Positions 57,711 to 64,000 of a DNA stretch of 64,000 bases are shown piece by piece. The notes under the pieces are model-generated. The model saw nothing but the letters and a program-made list of their open reading frames with translations. It did not search any database and was not told the origin of the DNA. The DNA is from Pseudolysinimonas_A sp049651805 (GTDB lineage Bacteria > Actinomycetota > Actinomycetes > Actinomycetales > Microbacteriaceae), in NCBI RefSeq assembly GCF_049651805.1, contig NZ_JBASCU010000017.1, positions 62,001 to 126,000 of the forward strand, given 5' to 3'. Position numbers and translations under genes: made by a program. Numbering within the stretch: position 1 is the stretch's first letter; each line of letters opens with the position of its first letter.

Positions 57711-58156
57711 TGACCGGCCGGGCTCGGCTCGCGAACGACGCGTGGGAGTCGCTGCTCACCGTGCACGCGGCCTTCATGAAGTCGTTCGCGGCGGCGCCGA
57801 TCTGGGGCGACGTCTCGATGAAGGAGTACGACGTGCTCTATGCGCTCACGAAGGCCGACGCGCCGGTGCGGATTACCGATCTGCACCGTCGGGTGCTGCT
57901 GAGTCAGCCCGCCCTGTCGCGCATGGTCGACCGGCTCGTCGAGCGCGGGCTGGTCGAGCGCTGCGAGGATGCCGGCGACCGGCGGGTGGTGCGGCTCGCG
58001 CTCACCGAGGCGGGCCGGTCGCGGCAGCGTGAGGTCGGTGCCGCGCACGCCCGCGACGTCACGACCGCGATGACGACGTCGGTCGGTGACCCCGATCTCG
58101 AAGAACTGCTGAGAATCACCCGGACGCTTCTCGGATCGAAGGAGAAGGTGTCATGA
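57710..58156 (+). CDS. MarR-family transcriptional regulator
   Basis: The 148-residue winged-helix regulator contains SMKEYDVLYALTKADAPVRI, TDLHRRVLLSQPALSRMVDR and LVERCEDAGDRRVVRLALTE, the MarR HTH and wing. It overlaps the LLM gene stop by one base and the reductase start by 4 bp, so the three form an operon. It probably represses this operon through the palindrome at 56463-56482. Confidence 0.92.
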   Translation: MTGRARLANDAWESLLTVHAAFMKSFAAAPIWGDVSMKEYDVLYALTKADAPVRITDLHRRVLLSQPALSRMVDRLVERGLVERCEDAGDRRVVRLALTEAGRSRQREVGAAHARDVTTAMTTSVGDPDLEELLRITRTLLGSKEKVS

Positions 58157-58815
58157 ATCTCGTGGTTATCAATGCGGGCACGGGCGATCCGTCGTCGACG
58201 CGGCTGCTCGCCGACCGCACCGCCCAACGCGTCGCCGCCCTGGCAGACGGCGTCGACATCCACGTGATCGACCTGCGCGCGATCGCGACCGACGTGACCA
58301 CGGCTCTGGTATCGCAGCACGTCGCACCCGCCCTGCGTACCGCCATGGATGCCGTAGCGGCCGCCGACGGGATCATCGCGGCGACCCCGGTGTACTCCGC
58401 GGGGCCCAGCGGACTGTTCACCTCGTTCTTCCAGGTGCTCGAGACCGACACGCTCGTCGGAACGCCGGTGATTCTCGCCGCGACAGCGGGCACGGGCCGG
58501 CACGCCCTCGTCGCCGACGACCAGATGCGCGGGATGTTCGGCTACCTGCGCGCGATGACGGTGCCGACGGCGCTGTTCGCCGCTCCCGAGGATTGGGCGG
58601 ATGCGGCGCTCACCGCGCGCATCGACCGCGCGGCCGTCGAACTCGTCGCGCTGATGCGGGCTGACGTCGCCGGCACCGTGCGTCGAGACAACTCGTCCCG
58701 CTACCAGACCCAGCTCGGCTCACCCAACGACCCCGGCATCCAGCTCGACAGCGACCTCATGCGCCTCGCCGCCGGCGGCGGCAAGCGCACGCCGCCGATT
58801 TCGTTGGTCGAGTAG
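58153..58815 (+). CDS. CE1759-family NADPH-dependent FMN reductase
   Basis: The 220-residue flavodoxin-like protein with NLVVINAGTGDPSSTRLLAD (phosphate-binding loop), GIIAATPVYSAGPSGLFTSF, GTPVILAATAGTGRHALVAD and the family-typical RRDNSSRYQTQLGSPNDPGI. It supplies reduced FMN to the LLM monooxygenase two genes upstream. The last codons (Leu-Val-Glu-stop) lie inside a palindromic repeat. Confidence 0.9.
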   Translation: MNLVVINAGTGDPSSTRLLADRTAQRVAALADGVDIHVIDLRAIATDVTTALVSQHVAPALRTAMDAVAAADGIIAATPVYSAGPSGLFTSFFQVLETDTLVGTPVILAATAGTGRHALVADDQMRGMFGYLRAMTVPTALFAAPEDWADAALTARIDRAAVELVALMRADVAGTVRRDNSSRYQTQLGSPNDPGIQLDSDLMRLAAGGGKRTPPISLVE

Positions 58816-58836
58816 CGCGCAGCGCGTGTCGAGACC
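58801..58836. repeat. 3'-end palindromic repeat, copy 3 (inverted)
   Basis: A 36-bp copy in the opposite orientation: on the minus strand it starts GGTCTCGACACGC and ends CTACTCGACCAACGA, with a core GCGCTGCGCGC shorter by 4 bp than in copies 1 and 2. Its TTGGTCGAGTAG supplies the C-terminal residues and stop of the FMN reductase. Confidence 0.8.
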
Positions 58837-58852
58837 TGACACGATGGCGGGC

Positions 58853-59782
58853 ATGACCGACCGCCTCATGCTGCTGGACACGGCCGGGATCTACTTCCGT
58901 GCGTTCTACGGCGTGCCCGACACCGTGAAGGCCCCGGACGGCACGATCGTCAACGCGGTGCGTGGAACGCTCGACATCATCGCGCGGCTGGTGTCGCAGT
59001 TTCAGCCGACGCACCTCATCGCGTGCTGGGACGACGACTGGCGCCCGCAGTGGCGGGTCGACCTCATTCCCACGTACAAGACGCATCGAGTCGCCGAGGT
59101 GGTCGAGGTCGGGCCCGACGTCGAGGTCGTCCCGGATCCGCTCACCGTGCAGGTGCCGATCATCGCCGAGTCGTTGCGGCTGCTCGGCATCCCGATCATC
59201 GGTGCGCCCGAGCACGAGGCCGACGACGTCATCGGCACCCTGGCGTCGACGGCCGGCATGCCGGTGGATGTCGTCACCGGCGACCGCGACCTGTTCCAGC
59301 TCGTCGACGACTCCCGAGGGGTGCGGGTGATCTATACGGGTCGCGGGATGGCGAACCTCGAGACGCTCGACGGCGCCGCGATCGAGGCGAAGTACGCGAT
59401 CACCCCGGCGCAGTACGCGGCGTTCGCGGCGATGCGCGGCGACCCCTCCGACGGTCTCCCGGGTGTCGCCGGTGTCGGTGAGAAGACCGCTGCCGGGCTG
59501 CTGCGCGAGTTCGGCGACCTCGACGGGATCGTCGCCGCCGCGGCCGACCCGGCCGTTACGCTCTCGCCATCGGTGCGCGCGAAACTGCTGGCGGCATCCG
59601 ACTATCTGCGCGTTGCTCCCGCCGTCGTCAATGTCGTTCGCGATCTCGACCTGCCCCAGGTCGACGCGACCATCCGCCCGCTCATCGCAGAACAGGTCGC
59701 GACGGCACGCTCGTTCGCCGAACGGTGGGGCCTCGATTCGGCGATGACCCGCATCCTCGCCGCCCTGCCCATCGCGGGCTAG
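58853..59782 (+). CDS. 5'-3' exonuclease (FEN/PolA N-terminal type)
   Basis: A 309-residue stand-alone homologue of the 5'-nuclease domain of DNA polymerase I. Motifs: LMLLDTAGIYFRAFYGVPDT, WRVDLIPTYKTHR, APEHEADDVIGTLAST, VVTGDRDLFQLVDDSRGVRV and the H3TH region GDPSDGLPGVAGVGEKTAAG with its metal-binding Asp residues. ATG at 58853 is chosen; ATG 58844 is possible. It likely helps process flaps or RNA primers. The gene abuts the convergent SDR gene (TAGCTA). Confidence 0.92.
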   Translation: MTDRLMLLDTAGIYFRAFYGVPDTVKAPDGTIVNAVRGTLDIIARLVSQFQPTHLIACWDDDWRPQWRVDLIPTYKTHRVAEVVEVGPDVEVVPDPLTVQVPIIAESLRLLGIPIIGAPEHEADDVIGTLASTAGMPVDVVTGDRDLFQLVDDSRGVRVIYTGRGMANLETLDGAAIEAKYAITPAQYAAFAAMRGDPSDGLPGVAGVGEKTAAGLLREFGDLDGIVAAAADPAVTLSPSVRAKLLAASDYLRVAPAVVNVVRDLDLPQVDATIRPLIAEQVATARSFAERWGLDSAMTRILAALPIAG

Positions 59783-60565
59783 CTACCAGGTGGTGTCGCC
59801 GCGCATGACGGCGTCGGATCCGCCGTCGATGAACACGACCTGCCCGCAGAGGTGGGCGTTCTCTTCGCTCGTGAGCCAGGCCAACAGGTAGCCGACGTCG
59901 CGCGGCTGGAAGATGCCGTTCAACGGCATCGGAACCATCTGCAGGATCGCCTCCCGGGCTTCGTCAGTGCCCGTGAAGGCTGCCGTCATGGGCGTCTCGA
60001 CGACTCCCGGGGCGACGGCGTTGAGCGGGATCCCGGCACCCGCCCACTCGGCCGTCGCCGCGTTGCGGCGCACCCAGAGCGAGAGCGCCCGCTTCGTGGT
60101 GCCGTAGATGAGGTTGGCGGCGTCGCCACCGGCGGCTTCGAGCTCGGCGCCACGTGCGAGCGCCGCCGTCTCGTCTTCGGCGCGCAGCGCCTCGAGAAGC
60201 ACCTCGTCGGGCGGGAACAGCGACGCCATCGACACGGTCACGACCGCCCGCGGGGCCGTCGATCCGGCCAGCAGCGGTCGCAGCCCGGTGAGGGTCGCCA
60301 CCGCTCCGAAGAAGTTGACGGCGACCGTCGCCGCGGTGGGCGTCGCGAGCCCGGCGTTGGCGATGACCGCGTCGATCGTGCCGCCGCTCAATTCGGTGAC
60401 CCGGGCGACGAGGTGTTCGCGGCCCTCGGAAGTCGAGATGTCGACGTTCACGTCGGTGTCGTGGATGTCGACGCCGATCACGCGGTGGCCGCGTTCGACG
60501 AGCAGTTCGGAGGTGGCGAGGCCGATGCCGCTCGCGGCACCGGTGACGACGTAGCTGCGAGTCAC
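59783..60565 (-). CDS. Short-chain dehydrogenase/reductase (SDR)
   Basis: A 260-residue classical SDR: the cofactor motif VVTGAASGIGLATSELLVER, DVNVDISTSEG, AVIANAGLA, SMASLFPPDEVL and the catalytic YGTTK. The ending QVVFIDGGSDAVMRGDTTW fits the family. Hydroxysteroid dehydrogenase-like members look similar, but the substrate is unknown. Confidence 0.88.
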   Translation of the reverse strand: MTRSYVVTGAASGIGLATSELLVERGHRVIGVDIHDTDVNVDISTSEGREHLVARVTELSGGTIDAVIANAGLATPTAATVAVNFFGAVATLTGLRPLLAGSTAPRAVVTVSMASLFPPDEVLLEALRAEDETAALARGAELEAAGGDAANLIYGTTKRALSLWVRRNAATAEWAGAGIPLNAVAPGVVETPMTAAFTGTDEAREAILQMVPMPLNGIFQPRDVGYLLAWLTSEENAHLCGQVVFIDGGSDAVMRGDTTW

Positions 60566-60612
60566 GGCATCAGCATCGCGCCGGGTCTCGCCCGGCGGTC
60601 AGGCCGAAGGTC

Positions 60613-61824
60613 CTACGGGGTCTCGTCGGCGGCGGCGAGCTGGCCGCAGGCGCCGTCGATCTCTTTGCCGCGGGTGTCGCGAAGGGTGGTCGGGATGCCC
60701 TTCGCCTCGAGGCGGCGGACGAACTCCCGCTGCACGTCGGGTTCGCTCGCGGTCCAGATCGAGCCGGGCGTCGGGTTGAGCGGAATCGGATTGACGTGAA
60801 CCCAGCCGCGACCTCGCGCGTTGAGTTTGTCGCCGAGCAGGTCGGCGCGCCAACCGTGGTCGTTCATGTCCTTGATGAGCGCGTACTCGATCGACACCCG
60901 GCGCTTCGTGGCGTCGAAGTACGCGCGCGCGGCATCGAGCACTTCGTCGACCTTCCAGCGCGAGTTCACCGGGATGAGTTCGTCGCGCAGTTCGTCGTCG
61001 GGCGCGTGCAGCGACAGGGCGAACGTCACCGGGATGCCTTCCGCCGACAGTTTGCCGATCGCCGGCGCGAGACCGACCGTCGAGACGGTGATGCCGCGGG
61101 CGCTCATGCCCAAGCCGTCGGGCGCCGGGGCGACCATCGTGCGGATGGCGCGCAACACTCGCGCGTAGTTCGCGAGCGGCTCCCCCATGCCCATGAAGAC
61201 GATGTTGGAGACCCGTTCCATCGAGTGGTCGGTCTGCTTCTTGCCGCCGAGCCCGCCCTCGGCGATGACCCGGTTGGCCCGCACGATCTGGTCGACGATC
61301 TCGGCGGTGGAGAGGTTGCGGGTGAGCCCCGCCTGACCGGTCGCGCAGAACGGGCAGTTCATGCCGCATCCGGCCTGCGACGAGATGCACAGCGTGATGC
61401 GGCCGGGATAGCGCATGAGCACCGACTCGACGAGAGCGCCGTCGTGCAGCTTCCAGAGGAACTTGATCGTGTCGCCGCGGTCGGTCTCGAGGCGGCGCAG
61501 CTCGGTGAGCAGCGGCGGCAGCAGTCCGGCGACCAGCTCGGCGCGGCCGGCGGCCGGCAGGTCGGTCATCTCGGTGGGGTCGGATGTGGAGTGACCGAAG
61601 TAGTGCGTCGCGATCTGCTTCGCCCGGAAGGCCGGCATGCCGAGCTCGGTGATCTTGCCCGCGCGCTCCTCGGGGGTGAGGTCGGCGAGGTGCTCCGGCG
61701 GCTTGCCGCGCTTCGGGCTCGCGAACTGCAACAGCGGGCGGCCGTCGGTGTCGAGCTTCTGCTTCCAGCCCTCCGCCTTCGGGCGCACCTGGCGGATCTC
61801 ACCGCGCACCGCATCCGAAGCCAT
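60613..61824 (-). CDS. rlmN: Dual-specificity 23S rRNA/tRNA m2A methyltransferase RlmN
   Basis: Radical-SAM enzyme that C2-methylates A2503 of 23S rRNA and A37 of tRNAs. The cluster motif is CGMNCPFCATGQAGLTRNLS; EPLANYARVLRAIRTM, GITVSTVGLAPAIGKL and the C-terminal substrate Cys in GKEIDGACGQLA follow. ATG at 61824 gives 403 residues; the in-frame ATG-like codon further upstream would add 13. It lies 42 bp after the convergent LacI gene start region on the same strand. Confidence 0.95.
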   Translation of the reverse strand: MASDAVRGEIRQVRPKAEGWKQKLDTDGRPLLQFASPKRGKPPEHLADLTPEERAGKITELGMPAFRAKQIATHYFGHSTSDPTEMTDLPAAGRAELVAGLLPPLLTELRRLETDRGDTIKFLWKLHDGALVESVLMRYPGRITLCISSQAGCGMNCPFCATGQAGLTRNLSTAEIVDQIVRANRVIAEGGLGGKKQTDHSMERVSNIVFMGMGEPLANYARVLRAIRTMVAPAPDGLGMSARGITVSTVGLAPAIGKLSAEGIPVTFALSLHAPDDELRDELIPVNSRWKVDEVLDAARAYFDATKRRVSIEYALIKDMNDHGWRADLLGDKLNARGRGWVHVNPIPLNPTPGSIWTASEPDVQREFVRRLEAKGIPTTLRDTRGKEIDGACGQLAAADETP

Positions 61825-61866
61825 GCGCTCCAGGCTACGGGTCGCCCGCTGGGAGGGTCGCACGAG

Positions 61867-62889
61867 CTATGCGGAGTCGCGCCAGACGATCTCGGTCGGC
61901 AACAGCACGCCGTCGCTCACGGGCGCTCCGGATCGCACCTGTTCGAGCACGAGTTCGGCGGCTCGGGCGCCGAGATCGCCGGCCGGCTGGCGGATGGTCG
62001 AGAGAGCGGGTTGTGCCCGCCGCGCCCAGGCGCTGTCGTCGAACCCGACGACGCCGACGTCGTGCGGAACCCGGCGACCGGCGGCAGCGAGCGCCTCGAG
62101 CGCCCCGACCGCCACCGCATCGGATGCGGCGAAGACGCCGTCCAGCTGCGGCTCGGCTCGCAACAGCTCGGTCATGCCCGCCACCCCAGCGGCATGGGTG
62201 TAGAGGCTCTGGCGCGACACCAACGCATCGTCGTAACGGTCACCGAGGGCATCCCGGAACCCGGCGAGGCGGTCGCGGCCGCTGTCGCGGTCGAGACCCG
62301 CGGCGACCATCCCGATGCGACGCCGGCCGGTGCCGATGAGGCGCTCGGTGATCTGTCTCGCGGCGCCTCGGTTGTCGATGCCGACCCACGGCAACTGCGG
62401 CTGATTGTCGGGCCGACCGATCATGACGGCCGGGAGTCGCAGGTCGGCGATCGCCTGCGAGATCGGGTCGCCCTCGCGGGCCGAGACGATGATGGCGCCG
62501 TCGACGAAGCCGCCGCCGAGGTAGCCGGTGACCCGCTGCGAGTCGCGCTCGGTGTCGATGACGAGCGAGACGAGCTGGTAGTCGGCCGCCGAGAGCGACG
62601 AGTTGATGCCGAGCAGGATGGCGCCGATGTTGGGGTCGTCGACGAAGACGGAGTGCGGTTCGTGCACGATGAGCGCGATCGCGCCGGACGACTGGGTGGC
62701 GAGGTTGCGGGCGGCGGTGTTGCGCACGTAGCCGACCTTGGCGATGGCCGCCTCGATGGCCGCCCGCGCTTTCGCCGAGACATACGGTTCGCCGTTGAGC
62801 ACCCGGGAGACCGTGCCCCGGGAGACGCCCGCCTCAGCGGCCACATCGAAGATCGTGGCGCGCTTGTGACGCGAAGCGTGTGGTGGCAC
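61867..62889 (-). CDS. LacI-family transcriptional regulator
   Basis: A 340-residue LacI-type regulator. The HTH and hinge are ATIFDVAAEAGVSRGTVSRV, LNGEPYVSAKARAAIEAAIA and VGYVRNTAARNLATQ; the periplasmic-binding-like core contains VGIDNRGAARQITERLIGTG and VGVVGFDDSAWARRA. GTG at 62889 starts PPHASRHKR. It is divergent from the GH42 gene and both share the operators between them, so it likely represses both in the absence of a sugar. Confidence 0.94.
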   Translation of the reverse strand: MPPHASRHKRATIFDVAAEAGVSRGTVSRVLNGEPYVSAKARAAIEAAIAKVGYVRNTAARNLATQSSGAIALIVHEPHSVFVDDPNIGAILLGINSSLSAADYQLVSLVIDTERDSQRVTGYLGGGFVDGAIIVSAREGDPISQAIADLRLPAVMIGRPDNQPQLPWVGIDNRGAARQITERLIGTGRRRIGMVAAGLDRDSGRDRLAGFRDALGDRYDDALVSRQSLYTHAAGVAGMTELLRAEPQLDGVFAASDAVAVGALEALAAAGRRVPHDVGVVGFDDSAWARRAQPALSTIRQPAGDLGARAAELVLEQVRSGAPVSDGVLLPTEIVWRDSA

Positions 62890-62901
62890 GGGCTCAGTGT
62901 A

Positions 62902-62991
62902 TTGACACTCGCGCGAAACTGTGGCTAATCTGGGAGCGTTCACAGAAATCCTTGACTCCTCCTGTTGCACGACGATCTGTGCACGCTCACA
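62902..62991 (+). promoter_or_regulatory. GH42 promoter with two LacI operators
   Basis: TTGACA (62902-62907), an 18-bp spacer and TAATCT (62926-62931) give a good plus-strand promoter. Two operators with the TGTGNNCGNNCACA pattern follow: TGGGAGCGTTCACA (62931-62944), overlapping the -10 and start site, and TGTGCACGCTCACA (62978-62991), in the leader 47 bp on. A central CG is typical of LacI-family sites. The divergent LacI product is the natural binder. Confidence 0.78.
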
Positions 62992-63045
62992 GAGTCTCGG
63001 TGTCGAACGACAATGACGTTGATCCGACCGCGGAAGGAACGGCCC

Positions 63046-64000
63046 GTGAGCATCCCCGAGACCCTGGACGCCGCGTCGGCGCTCATTCCGGGATGGGCGA
63101 CGGGAACGATCACACTCGGCTGCGACTACAACCCCGAGCAGTGGAGCGAATCGGTCTGGCTCGCCGACATCGCCCTGATGACCGAACTCGGCGTGGATCT
63201 GGTGGCCATCAACATCTTCGGCTGGGCTCAACTGCAACCCACGCCCGGTGGTTTCGACTTCCGTAGCCTCGACCGCATCGTCGACCTGTTGCATGGCGCC
63301 GGCATCCGCATCAATCTCGGAACCGGCACCTCCTCTCCCCCGCCGTGGCTCGCCCGCCTGCACCCCGAGACGTTGCCGCAGGCGGCCGACGGCACGATCG
63401 TGTGGCCGGGCGGCCGGCAGGCCTGGTGCCCGAGCTCGCCCGTCTTCCGCGAGAAGGCGCTCGCTCTCGTGGCCGCCATGGCCGAGCGCTACGGCGATCA
63501 CCCCGCCATCGCGCTGTGGCACGTCTCGAACGAGCTCGGGTGCCACAACGCGTACTGCTTCTGCGACGTCTCGGCGGCGGCGTTCCGCACCTGGCTACAG
63601 GGACGCTACGCGACGCTCGATGCCCTCAACGAGGCGTGGGGCACGTCGTTCTGGAGCCAACGCGTCGGCGACTGGGCCGACGTTCTGCCCCCGCGCAGCA
63701 CGCGGTCGGCCGGCAACCCGAGCCAGGCAATCGACTTCAAACGGTTCTCATCCGACGAGCTGCTGGCCTATTACCGGGCCGAGACGGCGGTACTGCGAGC
63801 GCACACCTCGGCCCCCGTCACGACCAACCTGATGGTGACAGCGCACATCAGCAGCCAGGATTACTTCTCGTGGGCGAGCGACCTCGACCTCATCGCCAAC
63901 GACCATTACCTCGATCACCGGCTCGCCGATCCGCTCGCGGAACTCGCCTTCAGTGCCGACCTCACCCGCGGCCTCGCGGACGGCGACCCGTGGATGCTCA
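63046..64000 (+). CDS. Beta-galactosidase GH42 (C-terminus outside the window)
   Basis: Hydrolyses beta-galactosides. GTG at 63046 after GGAAGGAAC gives about 318 residues before the right edge. The GH42 pattern includes TLGCDYNPEQWSESVWLADI, INIFGWAQLQPTPGGFDF, NLGTGTSSPPPWLARLHPET and the acid/base Glu in WHVSNELGCHNAYCFCD near residue 163. The nucleophile region lies beyond the window. A LacI regulator is divergent upstream. Confidence 0.93.
   Translation, partial: MSIPETLDAASALIPGWATGTITLGCDYNPEQWSESVWLADIALMTELGVDLVAINIFGWAQLQPTPGGFDFRSLDRIVDLLHGAGIRINLGTGTSSPPPWLARLHPETLPQAADGTIVWPGGRQAWCPSSPVFREKALALVAAMAERYGDHPAIALWHVSNELGCHNAYCFCDVSAAAFRTWLQGRYATLDALNEAWGTSFWSQRVGDWADVLPPRSTRSAGNPSQAIDFKRFSSDELLAYYRAETAVLRAHTSAPVTTNLMVTAHISSQDYFSWASDLDLIANDHYLDHRLADPLAELAFSADLTRGLADGDPWML

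Noticed and set aside
1..64000. tRNA, rRNA, prophage or insertion sequence
   Set aside because: No T-loop/acceptor pattern, integrase, transposase or flanking direct repeats were recognised; absence is by eye and not by a dedicated search.

Overview
The window is about 64 kb of high-GC DNA from an actinobacterium, most likely a member of the Microbacteriaceae. Signs of this are a division and cell-wall (dcw) cluster without ftsA, together with sepF, DivIVA/Wag31, MraZ, the GarA–MerR–MerR cluster, a class II DAHP synthase, a PASTA kinase, and many GTG starts. The genus cannot be fixed from sequence alone. Genes are tightly packed, often with 4-bp stop/start overlaps, and several convergent pairs overlap at their 3' ends. 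I saw no tRNA, rRNA, CRISPR array, insertion sequence or prophage.

Region 1 (1-19,550, all minus strand) is the dcw cluster. In transcription order it reads mraZ, rsmH, ftsL-like, ftsI, murE, murF, mraY, murD, ftsW, murG, murC, ftsQ, ftsZ, yggS, sepF, divIVA, lspA, rluD and the start of dnaE. It encodes peptidoglycan precursor synthesis, the septal machinery and polar growth. The mraZ promoter carries GTGGRG boxes. An inverted repeat before ftsZ resembles one before a MerR gene 32 kb away.

Region 2 (19.6-35.7 kb) is mostly core metabolism and envelope: a DUF3040 protein, a polyprenyl diphosphate synthase, a small HTH protein, a triple-LysM secreted protein, a PASTA kinase, DAHP synthase, PlsC, a ROK glucokinase, an acyl-CoA synthetase, peptide deformylase, a MinD-like ATPase and pyruvate carboxylase.

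Region 3 (35.8-43.6 kb) holds a chromosomal ParA, a large unexplained inverted repeat, two MerR regulators (one FtsR-like), GarA, a phosphatidyltransferase, small membrane proteins, an LRV-repeat protein, NUDIX, S4 and SPFH proteins, and glutathione peroxidase. Next to the last is a non-coding stretch whose minus strand folds like the actinobacterial 6C small RNA.

Region 4 (43.9-64 kb) is accessory metabolism, repair and regulated modules. It includes NAD(P)HX epimerase, two luciferase-like monooxygenases, an aminotransferase, a DUF2975/XRE pair with a possibly leaderless promoter, Mug, thymidylate kinase with an altered P-loop, a LigC/Prim-PolC pair, a GH15 hydrolase, a PadR-DUF1048-ABC exporter operon, a MarR-controlled monooxygenase/FMN-reductase operon, a 5'-3' exonuclease, an SDR, RlmN, and a LacI/GH42 beta-galactosidase locus cut by the window edge. 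Three copies of a palindromic repeat of about 40 bp sit exactly at gene 3' ends here.

No complete novel defence or mobile system is evident. The most interesting signals are regulatory and repeat-based: the shared MerR-type operator linking ftsZ to a MerR gene, the 3'-end repeat family, the 36.6-kb cruciform, the 6C-like RNA, the layered PadR operator and the yggS gene without a canonical start.
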